Shown: one piece after another, positions 53,512-64,000 of the stretch
How positions within the stretch are numbered: the first letter of the stretch is position 1
Layout: each line of letters starts with the position of its first letter
Assembly (NCBI RefSeq): GCF_002192535.1
Contig: NZ_NAIA01000003.1
Coordinates: forward strand, 1-64,000
Direction: 5' to 3'
Source: Polynucleobacter hirudinilacicola
GTDB taxonomy: Bacteria; Pseudomonadota; Gammaproteobacteria; Burkholderiales; Burkholderiaceae
DNA: 64,000 nucleotides
The notes under the pieces: generated by a model
Seen by the model: the letters and a program-made list of their open reading frames with translations, nothing else
Database searches by the model: none
Told to the model about the DNA's origin: nothing
Program-made: the position numbers and the translations under genes

Positions 53512-54174
53512 CTAAACAATCGCAGATTGATACCAATCCAAAACTGTCTTAACTGCTTGATCTATCGATAAATCTGATGTTTCAAGCACTTTTGCACCAT
53601 CAGCAACCAGCAAGGGTGCGGTACCTCTACTACTATCTCGGGCATCGCGCTCCTGCAAATCTTGCAGTAAGTCGGAAAGTTTAGCAGAAATTCCCTTAGC
53701 TATCAATTGCTTATAGCGTCGTTCGGCCCTGGCAGCTGCTGTTGCAGTCAAGAAAACCTTCAAAACTGCATCTGGGAATATAACGCTGGCCATATCCCTG
53801 CCATCCGCTACCAAGCCTGGAGACTGCCGAAAACTACGCTGTAGACCCACTAAAGCTGAGCGAACCTCAGGATGAACCGCGACAGCGGAGGCTCTCAAGC
53901 CAATGCTTTCAGTGCGGATGGAGTCTGCAACATCCTCGCCGTCCAAGAAAATATTGCTATTTTTGAATGAAATCAATAACTTAGGGACTAAAAGACCTAA
54001 TTCTGGGCCATTTTTAACATCGATTCCCTGTTTTTCGCTGGCCAAAGCAACCAGCCGATAAAGAGCGCCGCTATCCAGATAATGAAACCCCAGCTTTTCT
54101 GCCACCAATGAAGCAACCGTGCCCTTGCCTGATGCAGTCGGTCCATCGATTGCAATGACTGGGTAAGCACTCAT
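53512..54174 (-). CDS. cmk: Cytidylate kinase
   Basis: This 220-residue kinase phosphorylates CMP and dCMP. The P-loop is [22 protein letters not shown], followed by YLDSGALYR, the [32 protein letters not shown] region and the LID-like [13 protein letters not shown]. Its start lies 4 bp after the aroA stop in the aromatic-amino-acid operon. Confidence 0.96.
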   Translation of the reverse strand: MSAYPVIAIDGPTASGKGTVASLVAEKLGFHYLDSGALYRLVALASEKQGIDVKNGPELGLLVPKLLISFKNSNIFLDGEDVADSIRTESIGLRASAVAVHPEVRSALVGLQRSFRQSPGLVADGRDMASVIFPDAVLKVFLTATAAARAERRYKQLIAKGISAKLSDLLQDLQERDARDSSRGTAPLLVADGAKVLETSDLSIDQAVKTVLDWYQSAIV

Positions 54175-54178
54175 GAAA

Positions 54179-55504
54179 TCAGCTCACTACCTTTGTAAAT
54201 TCTGCAAAGTAAGTCGGGAAGGTTTTGGCTACGCAATTGGGATCGTTGATTATCAAAGCATGCGGACCAAAAGCTGCAAGCGAGAAACACATCGCCATGC
54301 GATGGTCATCATAAGTACCAATACCTTCGTTGGGTGATTTCCAATTGCCTTGCGATGGGGCATTCACAACAATATAGTCGGCACCCTCTTCAACAACCGC
54401 ACCAACTTTTCTTAATTCCGCTGCCATGGCGGCGATACGATCCGTTTCTTTCACGCGCCAACTCGCAATATTATTTAAACGTGTAGCACCTTCGGCAAAT
54501 AGGGCTGCAATAGCGAGAGTCATCGCTGCATCTGGAATTTCTGTGCAGTCTATTGTGATCCCCTTAAGTTTGCCATTGGCATTTTTTACACCAGACACCT
54601 CAATCCAATCCTCACCAGCAGAAATATTGGCCCCCATCAATGCAAGCGCATCAGCAAATGCCACATCACCCTGAATACTGTCATTACCGACGCCGAGCAC
54701 TCTTACAGGACCAGCACCAATAGCACCTAACGCTAAGAAGTAGGAGGCAGATGAAGCGTCACCCTCAACCGATAACTGACCAGGACTCTTATAAACAGCA
54801 TCCGACGTTTTTGCTGGAATCACAAATGACTGCGCATCAGGGCAAGCAACTGTTACACCAAAGCGCGCCATTAATTTCAGGGTGATATCAATATAAGGAC
54901 GTGAAATGAGCTCACCAATAACTTCAATGCGGACAGGATCCTTTGCTACTAAGGGCAAAGCCATGAGCAATGCCGTCAAGAATTGGCTCGATACATCACC
55001 ACGTACTTTAACGACATCCTTAATCTGAATATCTGCCGCTAAGATTTGAATTGGCGGATAACCTTCTGCTAATTCGTATTCAATCTTCGCACCCACTTGA
55101 CGGAGTCCATCAACCAAATCCCGAATCGGTCTTTCATGCATACGAGCCACACCAGATAGGCGATAGTTACCACCCTGCATTGCTAAAGCAGCAGTTAACG
55201 GACGCATTGCAGTGCCTGCATTACCCAAAAAGAGATCGCCCTCCTGGATGGGAAACTTGCCGCCACAACCCTGGACCACGCAAACCTTGTCAGCTTGATC
55301 AATGACGGTTAGGCCTAGTTGACGCAAAGCATTACGCATGACCTGTGTGTCATCGGCATCCAGTAAATTCTTTAACGTGGTGGTGCCTGTTGAAAGCGCA
55401 GCAAGTAAAAGTGCGCGGTTCGAAATACTTTTGGAACCAGGCAAAACAATCGAGCCCTGAGCTCGCGTGAATGGACCGATCTGAATACTAGGCAAATGAC
55501 TCAT
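54179..55504 (-). CDS. aroA: 3-phosphoshikimate 1-carboxyvinyltransferase (EPSP synthase)
   Basis: This 441-residue enzyme joins shikimate-3-phosphate and phosphoenolpyruvate. Clear motifs are [36 protein letters not shown] (the PEP/glyphosate region with Gly-Asn-Ala-Gly-Thr-Ala) and [20 protein letters not shown]. The ATG at 55504 shares one base with the tyrA stop (TGATG) and is preferred to the TTG just before it. Confidence 0.96.
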   Translation of the reverse strand: MSHLPSIQIGPFTRAQGSIVLPGSKSISNRALLLAALSTGTTTLKNLLDADDTQVMRNALRQLGLTVIDQADKVCVVQGCGGKFPIQEGDLFLGNAGTAMRPLTAALAMQGGNYRLSGVARMHERPIRDLVDGLRQVGAKIEYELAEGYPPIQILAADIQIKDVVKVRGDVSSQFLTALLMALPLVAKDPVRIEVIGELISRPYIDITLKLMARFGVTVACPDAQSFVIPAKTSDAVYKSPGQLSVEGDASSASYFLALGAIGAGPVRVLGVGNDSIQGDVAFADALALMGANISAGEDWIEVSGVKNANGKLKGITIDCTEIPDAAMTLAIAALFAEGATRLNNIASWRVKETDRIAAMAAELRKVGAVVEEGADYIVVNAPSQGNWKSPNEGIGTYDDHRMAMCFSLAAFGPHALIINDPNCVAKTFPTYFAEFTKVVS

Positions 55505-56385
55505 CAAGCCTCATCCAAGTTTTGTCGTGCTTTACTTGCCTTGTTGAATAGCTTTTCTAGACCCGCACCATCATTCTCGGCAACCAATGTACGTAGATGA
55601 TTCACGATCAATACATATTGATCTAACTCTTTCAGAATGGCAGTTCGATTGCCCAAACAAATATCACGCCACATTTCTGGGCTAGAGGCAGCAATCCGAG
55701 TGAAGTCTTTAAAGCCTGCACCGACATGATCTAACTTTTGATCAGCATCTTCTGAGTTGACTACGCTGGCCATTAAGGCATAAGAAAGCAAGTGTGGAAG
55801 ATGGGATACAGCTGCATAGATAGCATCGTGCTGTACGCTGCCAATTTTTTTCACCACTGAACCCACTGACCCCCAGAAACCAACGATCAAGGTCGTGTCT
55901 TCAGGAGAATTCTCTTGCAAAGGACAAACAATCGTTTGCTTGCCCTGAAATAAATCTACCTTTGCAGCGCTAGCTCCATGCTGCGCACCACCGGCAATCG
56001 GGTGGGCTGGCACAAACTGACAAGCCTTCTTGCCTAATACTTCTTTAGCCGCCAAGATAACATCACCCTTAATGCTGCCAGCATCAGTAATCATGGTGCG
56101 AGGTTCAAGATGCGGCTCCATCACTTCAAAGGCAGCTCGCATTTGTGCAACTGGCACGCAAAGCACAATCACATCAGATTGTTTTGCTGCTTCAACTAAA
56201 TCTACTACACCATCAATCGCACCCATCTTTTGCGCTTGATCTAAATTTGCCTTGCTACGACCAACCCCTAAGACCTTAGTTACCACTCCCGCTTTCTTGA
56301 GAGCTAAACCTAAGGATGCGCCAATCAAGCCAACACCAACAATGGTGACTGTGCCGTAATTACTAGCGGGATTAATGATGGTCAT
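55504..56385 (-). CDS. tyrA: Prephenate dehydrogenase
   Basis: This 293-residue enzyme converts prephenate to 4-hydroxyphenylpyruvate for tyrosine. The NAD loop is [19 protein letters not shown]. The catalytic His lies in [10 protein letters not shown], followed by [19 protein letters not shown]. There is no fused chorismate mutase, which is carried by pheA here. It overlaps aroA by one base and follows hisC. Confidence 0.95.
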   Translation of the reverse strand: MTIINPASNYGTVTIVGVGLIGASLGLALKKAGVVTKVLGVGRSKANLDQAQKMGAIDGVVDLVEAAKQSDVIVLCVPVAQMRAAFEVMEPHLEPRTMITDAGSIKGDVILAAKEVLGKKACQFVPAHPIAGGAQHGASAAKVDLFQGKQTIVCPLQENSPEDTTLIVGFWGSVGSVVKKIGSVQHDAIYAAVSHLPHLLSYALMASVVNSEDADQKLDHVGAGFKDFTRIAASSPEMWRDICLGNRTAILKELDQYVLIVNHLRTLVAENDGAGLEKLFNKASKARQNLDEA

Positions 56386-56398
56386 AATCGATATCTCT

Positions 56399-57517
56399 TT
56401 AAGCCAGGATGGCTTTTAACGCCTCAATGAATGCTGCATTCTCTTGGGGTAAGCCAATCGAAATACGTAACCATTGCGGTAGACCATAATTACCAACTGG
56501 TCGAACAATAATGCCGCGCTTGAGCAATTCCAAATTAATACGCGCACCCGCCTGATCATCATCACCCACTTTAACTAGAACAAAGTTTCCAGCAGATGGT
56601 AGGTAAACGAGATTTAATTGCTCAAATGCTTTAGTAAGCTGCAGATAACCGGCACGATTTAATTCAAAACCTTCTTGCAAAAATGCTTTGTCCTGAAATG
56701 CTGCAATGGCTGCAGCCTGGGCAAGACTATTGACATTAAACGGTTGGCGAATGCGATTGAGTAAATCCGTTAAATGAGGCTGGGCAACACCATATCCAAT
56801 CCGCAGACCAGCAAGGCCATAGGCTTTGGAGAAGCTACGTGACAAGATCATATTAGGGAAGCGCCCTACCCAAGCAAGCGCGTCATAACGCTGCTCTGGT
56901 GTCAGATATTCGTTATAAGCTTCATCCAAGACAATGACGACATGTGAGGGCGCAGCCGTCAGAAAATCTTCAATCTCTTTTGCACTGAGATAACTGCCGG
57001 TGGGATTATTAGGATTAGCAATGAATGCTAATTTTGCTTTATCTCCAGCCGCTTTAATCGCCGTTAACATCGCCGGCAAATCATGGCCATAACTTTCAGT
57101 AGCAGCAACTTCAACTGCTTTAGCACCTATCGCCTGGGTTGCCAGAGGATAAACAGCAAATGCATGTTTAGAAAAGAATACTTCGTCGCCCGCTTGTGCA
57201 ACAGCACGTGCCGCTAGTTCCAGAATGTCATTACTGCCATTGCCGAGCGTAATCCAATCGGTTGGCACACCCAAGGAGGCAGCAAGAACATTCTTAAGCT
57301 CAAAACCGTTCGAGTCTGGATAACGACCTAAGTCACCTGCCGCCTTGAGCATCGCATCTTTCGCCGACTTTGGCATACCCAATGGATTTTCATTGGAAGC
57401 CAATTTCACAATCTTTTTTTCGTCCAAACCATACTCACGAGCCACCTCACTAATGGGGCGCCCACCAACATAAGGTGCAATAGCATGAATGTGTTTAAGA
57501 CCAATCTTAGATGTCAT
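56399..57517 (-). CDS. hisC: Histidinol-phosphate / aromatic aminotransferase
   Basis: This 372-residue PLP aminotransferase has KLASNENPLGMP at the N terminus, the LGNGSNDILELAARA phosphate-site segment, NPNNPTGSYL, and the PLP lysine in SRSFSKAYGLAGLRIGYG. Its place between pheA and tyrA suggests that it also transaminates phenylpyruvate and hydroxyphenylpyruvate. The family name rests on histidinol phosphate; which substrate dominates cannot be told from sequence. Confidence 0.93.
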   Translation of the reverse strand: MTSKIGLKHIHAIAPYVGGRPISEVAREYGLDEKKIVKLASNENPLGMPKSAKDAMLKAAGDLGRYPDSNGFELKNVLAASLGVPTDWITLGNGSNDILELAARAVAQAGDEVFFSKHAFAVYPLATQAIGAKAVEVAATESYGHDLPAMLTAIKAAGDKAKLAFIANPNNPTGSYLSAKEIEDFLTAAPSHVVIVLDEAYNEYLTPEQRYDALAWVGRFPNMILSRSFSKAYGLAGLRIGYGVAQPHLTDLLNRIRQPFNVNSLAQAAAIAAFQDKAFLQEGFELNRAGYLQLTKAFEQLNLVYLPSAGNFVLVKVGDDDQAGARINLELLKRGIIVRPVGNYGLPQWLRISIGLPQENAAFIEALKAILA

Positions 57518-57555
57518 TTGGCTTTATTAATGTATTTACTAATTTTCAAAATTAC

Positions 57556-58635
57556 TTAAGCGGAGTGCGGATAAGACCCCAGGTTCTTATAGAACGCTGC
57601 AGTTTCTTTTAATTCCTCCAGAGCCTTCACCACTTTGGCATCATCTGCATGGCCAGCGATATCAATGTAGAAGTGATATTCCCAAGTACCTTTGCGCGCA
57701 GGGCGAGACTCGAAACGGTTCATCGAGACACCATGCTTTGCTAGAGGAGCAAGTAAGCGATGAACTGCGCCTGGCTGATTGTCAACCGAGAGAACTAAGG
57801 ATGTCTGATCTTTACCGGTTGGCTGGCATTCATAAGCACCAACGACGACGAAGCGAGTACGGTTATGCGGATCATCCTGAATCTGCGCAGCAACTGCTTG
57901 TAATCCATAAGCCTCTTGTGCAGGATCACCAGCAATTGCAACCAAAGTTGGATCACTGGCAGCTAAGCGTGCCGCCTCAGCATTACTACTGACAGCCTGG
58001 CGCTTTAAATGCGGAGCATGCACACTTAACCATTGTTGGCACTGAGCTAATGCTTGTGCATGCGCACACACTGTTGTCACACCATCTAGATTTCCAGTTT
58101 TGGTCAAGAGGTGATGACGAATCGGCAGCACTACTTCGCCGCTAATGCGCATTGAAGAATCTAATAACAAATCCAATGTCCGTGAAATAGCACCTTCACT
58201 AGAGTTCTCAACGGGTACAACACCAAATTGCGCAGCGCCCTTCTCAACTGACTTAAAGACCTCATCCAGACTTGCGCAGGGCAAGCCAACAATCGAATGA
58301 CCAAAATAGGTTTGGGCGGCCTGCTCAGAGAAGGTGCCTGCTGGCCCAAGATAAGCAATCGTTTGACGAGCCTCTAAAGCTCTGCAGGCAGACATGACTT
58401 CACGCCAAATAGCTGCAATCCCATCGGCCAATAAAGGTCCAGTATTGATTTCTTGAAGACGAGCAACAACCTGGCGCTCGCGCTCAGGACGAAACACTGG
58501 CGATGAGAAACCACCTTTGACATGACCAACCTCTTGCGCTGCTTTAGCACGCTGCGTCAACAAATTTAAAATCTCTGCATCTAATGCATCGATTTTTTCT
58601 CGCAGGGGAGCTAGGCGCTGTTCTTCAGTACTCAT
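57556..58635 (-). CDS. pheA: Bifunctional chorismate mutase / prephenate dehydratase
   Basis: This 359-residue P-protein has a chorismate-mutase domain (about 1-90: LREKIDALDAEILNLLTQRAKAAQEVG), a prephenate-dehydratase domain (about 93-270: IAYLGPAGTFSEQAAQTYFG, with the catalytic Thr in NRTRFVV) and a C-terminal ACT domain (GAVHRLLAPLAKHGVSMNRFESRPARKGTWEYHFYIDI) for phenylalanine feedback. Its start shares one base with the serC stop (TAATG). Confidence 0.96.
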   Translation of the reverse strand: MSTEEQRLAPLREKIDALDAEILNLLTQRAKAAQEVGHVKGGFSSPVFRPERERQVVARLQEINTGPLLADGIAAIWREVMSACRALEARQTIAYLGPAGTFSEQAAQTYFGHSIVGLPCASLDEVFKSVEKGAAQFGVVPVENSSEGAISRTLDLLLDSSMRISGEVVLPIRHHLLTKTGNLDGVTTVCAHAQALAQCQQWLSVHAPHLKRQAVSSNAEAARLAASDPTLVAIAGDPAQEAYGLQAVAAQIQDDPHNRTRFVVVGAYECQPTGKDQTSLVLSVDNQPGAVHRLLAPLAKHGVSMNRFESRPARKGTWEYHFYIDIAGHADDAKVVKALEELKETAAFYKNLGSYPHSA

Positions 58636-59732
58636 TAAGCCCGCCTTTCAAAATCATGCATAAATTCAATTAATGCTTTAACACCTTCTATGGGCATCGC
58701 ATTGTAAATACTTGCGCGCATGCCACCCGCTGCTTTATGGCCGCGCAATGCAACCAAACCAGCAGCGTTTGATTGCGCCAAGAACTCCGCATTCAAAGAC
58801 TCATCTTTTAAGAAAAAAGTGACATTCATACGAGAGCGATATTGCTTTTCAACACGATTCTCATACAGGCTACTTTGATCTAAGAACTGATAGAGCAAGT
58901 CAGATTTTTCTTGGTTGCGCTTTTCAATAACCTTAACACCGCCCTGCTTAAGAAGCCACTTAAATCCGAGGCCAGCCATGTAAATCGAGAAAGTTGGTGG
59001 CGTATTGATCATCGATTGAGTACCAGCCTGGACAGCCCAATCCCAAATCAAGGGGGTGATCCCCATGGAGTGACCTATCAAGTCTTTGCGGACGATCACA
59101 ATCGTCACGCCGGAGGGGCCAATATTTTTCTGAGCACCGCCGAACCAGACACCACATTGAGTGACATCCATTTCCTTAGAAAGGATGTTGCTAGAAATGT
59201 CTGCTACCAAGGTGGTTGCACCAACATCAGGTACATCTGGAAACTCAACGCCGCCAATAGTCTCATTCGCACAGTAAAGAACATAAGCCGCATCATTCGA
59301 CAACTTCCAAGTATTTCTTGGCGGAATGGTGTTGAACTTTTCTGCAACAGAAGTTGCGGCTAAATTCGCTATGCCGTACTTTTGCGCTTCTTTATATGAT
59401 TTTTCTGACCATACGCCAGTAACAACGTAATCCGCCTTAGGACCATTCTTAGCCATAGGCATCAGATTCATTGGAATCGCTGCATTCTGCCCCAGGCCAC
59501 CGCCTTGCAAGAGCAATACTTCATAGTTGCTTGGAATATTCATCAAGGTGCGCAGATCCTGCACTACCTCTTCATACACTTCCATGAACTCTTTGCTGCG
59601 ATGGCTAATCTCCATCACGCTTGTGCCAAGACCTCGCCAATTCAGCATTTCATCGGCCGCCTGCTTTAATACCTCTTCAGGCAAAGTAGCAGGCCCCGCA
59701 GCGAAATTGAAGATGCGGTGGTCGAAGCTCAT
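58635..59732 (-). CDS. serC: Phosphoserine aminotransferase
   Basis: This 365-residue PLP enzyme forms 3-phosphoserine (and the pyridoxine precursor). It has FNFAAGPATLPEEVLKQAADEML, ISHRSKEF, and the PLP lysine in WFGGAQKNIGPSGVTIVIV. Normal length. It is the first of the serC-pheA-hisC-tyrA-aroA-cmk run, 27 bp after gyrA, a common order in betaproteobacteria. Confidence 0.96.
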   Translation of the reverse strand: MSFDHRIFNFAAGPATLPEEVLKQAADEMLNWRGLGTSVMEISHRSKEFMEVYEEVVQDLRTLMNIPSNYEVLLLQGGGLGQNAAIPMNLMPMAKNGPKADYVVTGVWSEKSYKEAQKYGIANLAATSVAEKFNTIPPRNTWKLSNDAAYVLYCANETIGGVEFPDVPDVGATTLVADISSNILSKEMDVTQCGVWFGGAQKNIGPSGVTIVIVRKDLIGHSMGITPLIWDWAVQAGTQSMINTPPTFSIYMAGLGFKWLLKQGGVKVIEKRNQEKSDLLYQFLDQSSLYENRVEKQYRSRMNVTFFLKDESLNAEFLAQSNAAGLVALRGHKAAGGMRASIYNAMPIEGVKALIEFMHDFERRA

Positions 59733-59759
59733 AGTCTTAGCTAGTCTAGTGGTGACGCT

Positions 59760-62468
59760 TTACGCATCACCTGCCGCATCAGAAGTGGAATCAGTTGCTG
59801 GATCAGCAGAGATATCACCCTCTTCTACCTCATCACCCTCATCATCTGAATCACTTTCAGCAATGCGTTGCAAGCCAGATAAGCGAGTACCTTCATCAAC
59901 GTTGATCAAAGTAACACCTTGAGTCGCACGACCCATCTCACGAATTTCAGAAACACGTGTACGCACTAAGACACCGCCAGTAGTGATCAACATAATTTGA
60001 TCTTCTGGAGATACCAATGCAGCAGCAACCACTTTACCGTTGCGCTCAGAGGTCTGAATCGCAATCATTCCTTTGGTACCACGACCATGGCGGGTGTACT
60101 CAGCAATTGGTGTGCGCTTACCGTAACCATTTTCAGTTGCGGTTAAGACACTACTTGGAATTGCAATGCCATTAGCGTCAACTACTGCGGCTTCAGCGCC
60201 TTCAGCAGCCTCTGCTGGAGCAACCAACATCGCAATCACCTGATGGCCATCACCCAGATTCATGCCGCGTACACCGCGTGCAGTTCTTCCCATTGGACGA
60301 ACATCATTTTCATCAAAGCGCACTGCTTTACCTGCATCAGAGAACAACATCACATCGTGCTGGCCATCAGTAATCGCTGCGCCAACTAAGAAGTCATTCT
60401 CATTCAAGTCGACAGCAATAATGCCGGCCTTACGAGGGTTAGAGAAGTCAGATAAACGGGTCTTCTTCACAGTGCCTAAGCTGGTTGCCATAAAGACGTA
60501 GTGATCATCTTGATATCCCTTGATTGGGAGAATCACAGTGATCTTTTCGCCTTCGATCAACGGGAACATATTGACGATTGGCTTGCCACGTGAAGTACGA
60601 CTACCTTGCGGCACCTCCCACACTTTGAGCCAGTACATTCGGCCACGGTCAGAGAAGCACAGAATCGTATCGTGTGTATTTGCTACGAATAAAGTATCAA
60701 TCCAATCTTCATCCTTAGTAGCAGCAGCTTGCTTGCCACGACCACCGCGTTTTTGCGCTCGGTATTCGCTGAGCGGCTGACTCTTCATATAACCAGTATG
60801 TGAGAGTGTTACCACCATATCTTGCGGCGTGATTAAATCTTCTGTGAAGAGTTCAGTAGCATTCATTTCAATGAATGAGCGACGACCGCTATCACCGCCA
60901 GCTTTACCAAACTCAGCTTGAACTTCTTTGAGCTCACTCTCAATGACAGAAGTAACGCGCTCTGGCTTTGCTAATAAATCTAACAAGTCAGAAATTTCTG
61001 CCATCACTTCTTTGTATTCGTTAACAATCTTATCTTGCTCAAGACCTGTCAAACGTTGCAAACGCATTTGCAAAATTTCTTGCGCTTGACTATCAGAGAG
61101 GCGATACAAGCCAGTAGTCTGCATGCCGTACTCAGGCAACAAACCTTCAGGGCGATAAGCGTTACGGCCACCTGGCGTATCTGTCTCAGCGCGTGCCAGC
61201 ATCTCACGCACCATTGAAGAATCCCAAGCCTTGCCCATCAACTCTTGCTTCGCAATCACAGGATTTGCAGCAGCTTTAATAATTGCAATGAACTCATCAA
61301 TGTTTGCGAGTGCAACAGCCAAACCTTCTAAGACGTGGCCACGCTCGCGCGCTTTACGCAATTCGAAAATGGTGCGACGTGTAACTACTTCACGGCGATG
61401 CTGCAAGAAGTACTCGAGCATTTGCTTCAAGTTGAGCAAGCGTGGTTGGTTATCCACCAATGCCACCATGTTCATACCGAAGTTATCTTGTAGCTGAGTG
61501 CTCTTGTATAAATTATTGAGAACAACCTCAGGCACTTCGCCGCGCTTGAGTTCAATCACAACACGCATACCGGATTTATCTGATTCATCACGCAAATCAG
61601 AAATACCTTCAACTTTCTTCTCATTGACCAATTCAGCAATGCGCTCGAGCAAGTTCTTCTTGTTTACTTGATATGGCAACTCATCAACGATGATCGCTTG
61701 ACGCGCACCCTTGTCGATATCTTCAAAGTGGGTCTTGGCGCGCATCACCACGCGACCGCGACCAGTGCGATAGCCCTCGCGAACACCCTGAACACCATAA
61801 ATAATGCCGGCGGTCGGGAAATCTGGGGCTGGAATGATCTCAATCAGCTCGTCAATCGAGCATTCTGGGTTATGCAGGACATGCAGACAGGCTGTAACCA
61901 CCTCATCCAAGTTATGAGGAGGAATATTGGTCGCCATTCCCACAGCAATGCCTGAGCTGCCATTAATCAGCAAATTAGGCACTTTTGCAGGAAGAATCAG
62001 GGGTTCTTTCTCGCTACCATCGTAATTTGGCCCAAAATCGACGGTTTCCTTATCCAAATCGGCCAAAAGCTCATGGGCGATCTTGCGCAGGCGGATCTCC
62101 GTATACCGCATTGCAGCAGCGTTATCACCGTCTACAGAGCCAAAGTTGCCCTGGCCGTCAACCAGCATATAGCGCAGGGAGAAATCCTGGGCCATACGAA
62201 CGATAGTGTCATACACCGCAGAATCACCGTGCGGATGGTATTTACCGATTACATCGCCAACTATACGGGCAGATTTTTTGTAAGCTCGGTTCCAATCGTT
62301 GTTTAATTCATACATTGCGAATAAGACCCGGCGGTGAACCGGTTTGAGGCCGTCACGTACGTCTGGCAGGGCTCTGCCGACGATGACGCTCATAGCGTAG
62401 TCCAAATAGGACCGCCGCATTTCGTCTTCGAGGGATATTGGTAGTGTTTCTTTAGCGGCTTGTTCCAT
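59760..62468 (-). CDS. gyrA: DNA gyrase subunit A
   Basis: This 902-residue subunit cuts and rejoins DNA during supercoiling. The catalytic Tyr122 is in [10 protein letters not shown]. The quinolone-resistance region reads [18 protein letters not shown] with Ser83 and Asp87, the residues of susceptible wild-type enzymes. The C-terminal wrapping domain contains the GyrA box QKRGGRGK. The last ~25 residues are strongly acidic ([14 protein letters not shown]). It is divergent from the OmpA-family gene. Confidence 0.98.
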   Translation of the reverse strand: MEQAAKETLPISLEDEMRRSYLDYAMSVIVGRALPDVRDGLKPVHRRVLFAMYELNNDWNRAYKKSARIVGDVIGKYHPHGDSAVYDTIVRMAQDFSLRYMLVDGQGNFGSVDGDNAAAMRYTEIRLRKIAHELLADLDKETVDFGPNYDGSEKEPLILPAKVPNLLINGSSGIAVGMATNIPPHNLDEVVTACLHVLHNPECSIDELIEIIPAPDFPTAGIIYGVQGVREGYRTGRGRVVMRAKTHFEDIDKGARQAIIVDELPYQVNKKNLLERIAELVNEKKVEGISDLRDESDKSGMRVVIELKRGEVPEVVLNNLYKSTQLQDNFGMNMVALVDNQPRLLNLKQMLEYFLQHRREVVTRRTIFELRKARERGHVLEGLAVALANIDEFIAIIKAAANPVIAKQELMGKAWDSSMVREMLARAETDTPGGRNAYRPEGLLPEYGMQTTGLYRLSDSQAQEILQMRLQRLTGLEQDKIVNEYKEVMAEISDLLDLLAKPERVTSVIESELKEVQAEFGKAGGDSGRRSFIEMNATELFTEDLITPQDMVVTLSHTGYMKSQPLSEYRAQKRGGRGKQAAATKDEDWIDTLFVANTHDTILCFSDRGRMYWLKVWEVPQGSRTSRGKPIVNMFPLIEGEKITVILPIKGYQDDHYVFMATSLGTVKKTRLSDFSNPRKAGIIAVDLNENDFLVGAAITDGQHDVMLFSDAGKAVRFDENDVRPMGRTARGVRGMNLGDGHQVIAMLVAPAEAAEGAEAAVVDANGIAIPSSVLTATENGYGKRTPIAEYTRHGRGTKGMIAIQTSERNGKVVAAALVSPEDQIMLITTGGVLVRTRVSEIREMGRATQGVTLINVDEGTRLSGLQRIAESDSDDEGDEVEEGDISADPATDSTSDAAGDA

Positions 62469-62626
62469 CTATAAATAATATCATTTTGATGACAGGTAGC
62501 CCCTATGCTAAGATTCTGTCAGTTTGTACGAAATTGAGATGTGTCGCTTTGCGGTCTTTTGCTTCAAAGTAGGGCGAATTACATTTAAGTTTGACTTTAA
62601 TTAAAAAAGAGATTTGAGGACTAAAA

Positions 62627-63208
62627 ATGAACAAAACCCTAAAACTGGTACTTGCTGGTGTAATTTCTGTTGCTGCTACTGCTGCTTCTGCTCAAAACGT
62701 TGACAACTGGGTCAACGCGACTGGTACAGCTTGGAAAAACGGTGACGGCACATTGTGCTGGCGTGATGCTAGCTGGACTCCTGCAACTGCAGCTAAAGGT
62801 TGTGATGGTGCTTTGACACCAGCGGCTCCTAGAGCAGCTTCTGGCGTTAGCCAAAGCAAAATCACTTTGCAAGCTGACACACTCTATGACTTCGACAAAG
62901 CTACATTGAAGCCAGAAGGTCAAGCTACATTGGATAAGATCGCTAGAGATTTGAGCAAGATCAAATTAGAAGTAATCATCGCTGTTGGTAACACTGACAG
63001 CGTTGGTTCAGATGCATACAACATGGCCCTCGGTCAGCGTCGTGCGCAATCCGTTAAAGCATACTTGGTAAGCAAGGGTGTTGACGGTAGCCGCATCTAC
63101 ACAGAATCAAAAGGCAAGAGCAATCCAGTTGCAAGCAATGCAACTGCTGAAGGCCGCGCTAAGAACCGCCGCACCGACATCGAAGTTGTTGGTACAGCTG
63201 CTAAGTAA
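62627..63208 (+). CDS. OmpA-family outer-membrane protein
   Basis: This 193-residue protein has a Sec signal (MNKTLKLVLAGVISVAATAASAQ). A short N-terminal part of about 60 residues has two Cys (CWRDASWTPATAAKGC) that may form a disulfide. A complete OmpA peptidoglycan-binding domain follows (LYDFDKATLKPEGQATLDKIARDL; NTDSVGSDAYNMALGQRRAQSVKAYL; GKSNPVASNATAEGRAKNRRTDIEVV). There is no 8-strand beta-barrel, so it is shorter than classical OmpA. GAGGA precedes the start, and a strong terminator follows. It is likely an abundant cell-wall linker. Confidence 0.92.
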   Translation: MNKTLKLVLAGVISVAATAASAQNVDNWVNATGTAWKNGDGTLCWRDASWTPATAAKGCDGALTPAAPRAASGVSQSKITLQADTLYDFDKATLKPEGQATLDKIARDLSKIKLEVIIAVGNTDSVGSDAYNMALGQRRAQSVKAYLVSKGVDGSRIYTESKGKSNPVASNATAEGRAKNRRTDIEVVGTAAK

Positions 63209-63222
63209 TTCACTTTACTTGT

Positions 63223-63251
63223 AAAAAAGCCCGCTTCTTGCGGGCTTTTTT
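63223..63251 (+). terminator. Intrinsic terminator after the OmpA-family gene
   Basis: GCCCGC (63229-63234) pairs with GCGGGC (63240-63245) around TTCTT, flanked by six A and six T, giving a strong hairpin that can extend through the A/T runs. It lies 15 bp after the stop. Confidence 0.95.
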
Positions 63252-63305
63252 ATTTCCGCTATATTCATAGAATCCTTCAATAGCCCTATACAAAGCCAAG
63301 CTGCC

Positions 63306-63995
63306 ATGAACGTCGATCAATCTGAAATTGCTAAATTTAGTGCTCTAGCCCATCGTTGGTGGGATCCGAATAGTGAATTCAAGCCACTTCACGCTATCAA
63401 TCCATTGCGTCTCGATTGGATTAAATCTTTCGTGAATCTAGAGGGTAAAAAAGTTGTGGATATTGGTTGTGGCGGTGGCATCTTAGCTGAATCTATTTCT
63501 CAATCCGGTGCTGATACCACTGGCATCGATCTTTCTGAAAAGGCGCTCAAGGTTGCTGAGTTGCATGCACTCGAAGTCGGCGCAAAACTCACCTACCGCT
63601 CTATCTCAGCAGAAGCATTGGCTGATGAACAGCCAGAACAATACGATGTAGTCACTTGCATGGAGATGCTTGAGCATGTTCCAGATCCCGCCTCTGTAGT
63701 TCGTGCCTGCGCTAAGCTTTGTAAACCCGGCGGCACGCTTTTTTTCAGCACCCTAAATCGCAATCCGAAGTCCTACTTATTTGCCATTATTGGGGCCGAA
63801 TATATTCTCAAACTACTCCCCAAGGGTACTCACGAATACGCCAAATTCATTAAGCCATCTGAACTGGTTGCCTTCACCCGCAATGCAGGTCTAGAGATGA
63901 TCGGTATCAAAGGTCTTAGTTACAACCCTCTAACTCAGGTTTATAGCTTGAGTGATGATGTCACCGTCAATTACATGATTGCCGTTCGGAAGTGA
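63306..63995 (+). CDS. ubiG: Ubiquinone biosynthesis O-methyltransferase
   Basis: This 229-residue SAM methyltransferase carries out both O-methylations in ubiquinone synthesis. It begins [39 protein letters not shown], a family hallmark. The SAM motif is [14 protein letters not shown], followed by [20 protein letters not shown] and [23 protein letters not shown]. The gene is complete and its stop lies 5 bp before the window edge. Confidence 0.96.
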   Translation: MNVDQSEIAKFSALAHRWWDPNSEFKPLHAINPLRLDWIKSFVNLEGKKVVDIGCGGGILAESISQSGADTTGIDLSEKALKVAELHALEVGAKLTYRSISAEALADEQPEQYDVVTCMEMLEHVPDPASVVRACAKLCKPGGTLFFSTLNRNPKSYLFAIIGAEYILKLLPKGTHEYAKFIKPSELVAFTRNAGLEMIGIKGLSYNPLTQVYSLSDDVTVNYMIAVRK

Positions 63996-64000
63996 CCCCT

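Noticed and set aside
1..64000. tRNA, rRNA, insertion sequences, prophage genes or CRISPR arrays
   Set aside because: I read through the intergenic regions and saw no cloverleaf-like stretch with a CCA end, no transposase or integrase reading frame and no regularly spaced repeats; short or divergent RNAs could still be missed by eye.

Overview
The window looks like a chromosomal segment of a small-genome, free-living betaproteobacterium of the Polynucleobacter type (Burkholderiaceae). This is inferred from the moderate-to-low GC content, the dense packing of genes with many ATGA-type overlaps, and the housekeeping gene order (serC-pheA-hisC-tyrA-aroA-cmk-rpsA-ihfB-lapB; rpsP-rimM-trmD-rplS; pmbA/mog/orn/M48/rsgA). 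I saw no rRNA, tRNA, CRISPR array, insertion sequence or prophage.

Layout. Positions 1-5.0 kb (minus): a heavy-metal RND efflux operon (outer-membrane channel, adaptor, RND pump), with the pump running off the left edge. 5.3-10.7 kb: a ribosome-associated HPF-like protein, a TerC membrane protein fused to a universal stress protein, a NhaR-like regulator, an SbtA-like carrier, a DUF6671 protein and a thiol dioxygenase. 10.7-12.7 kb (minus): a three-gene cassette of TIGR03643 protein, FeS-type photolyase and DUF2256 zinc protein. 12.7-19.1 kb: HNH nuclease, nitroreductase, succinate-semialdehyde dehydrogenase, a DUF4239 membrane protein, an esterase, a TauE-type permease and an orphan TRAP binding protein. 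19.1-27.9 kb: conserved housekeeping genes, including the rpsP-rimM-trmD-rplS ribosome/tRNA operon. 28-35.4 kb: a META lipoprotein, a small membrane protein, and a fatty-acid oxidation block (acyl-CoA dehydrogenase, ETF, acyl-CoA ligase, HDAC-like amidohydrolase). 35.4-38.1 kb: lytic transglycosylase, cysM and a ComEA-like protein.

38.2-46.6 kb (minus) is the most unusual stretch. It is an apparent six-gene operon of envelope proteins: two tandem exported TPR-CHAT (caspase-like) proteases of about 1,045 residues, a secreted Ig-like protein, a zinc-ribbon/coiled-coil membrane protein, a small membrane protein and an exported alpha/beta hydrolase. The two CHAT genes share a 334-bp, almost identical 3' end (2 mismatches) covering the catalytic cysteine, and a similar leader. 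Both CHAT proteins and the secreted Ig-like protein carry the pentapeptide LATRG, encoded by different codons each time. This could be a shared Arg-directed processing site. I regard this as the best candidate for an undescribed system.

46.7-64.0 kb returns to core genes: LPS heptose synthesis (hldD, hldA), ugd, lapB, ihfB, rpsA, cmk, the aromatic amino acid and serine genes, gyrA, an OmpA-family protein and ubiG. Several intrinsic terminators are visible. Two of them sit directly in front of the next gene (rpsA/ihfB, and the CHAT operon end/comEA) and could act as attenuators. Family assignments rest on reading the protein sequences by eye; no database search was run.
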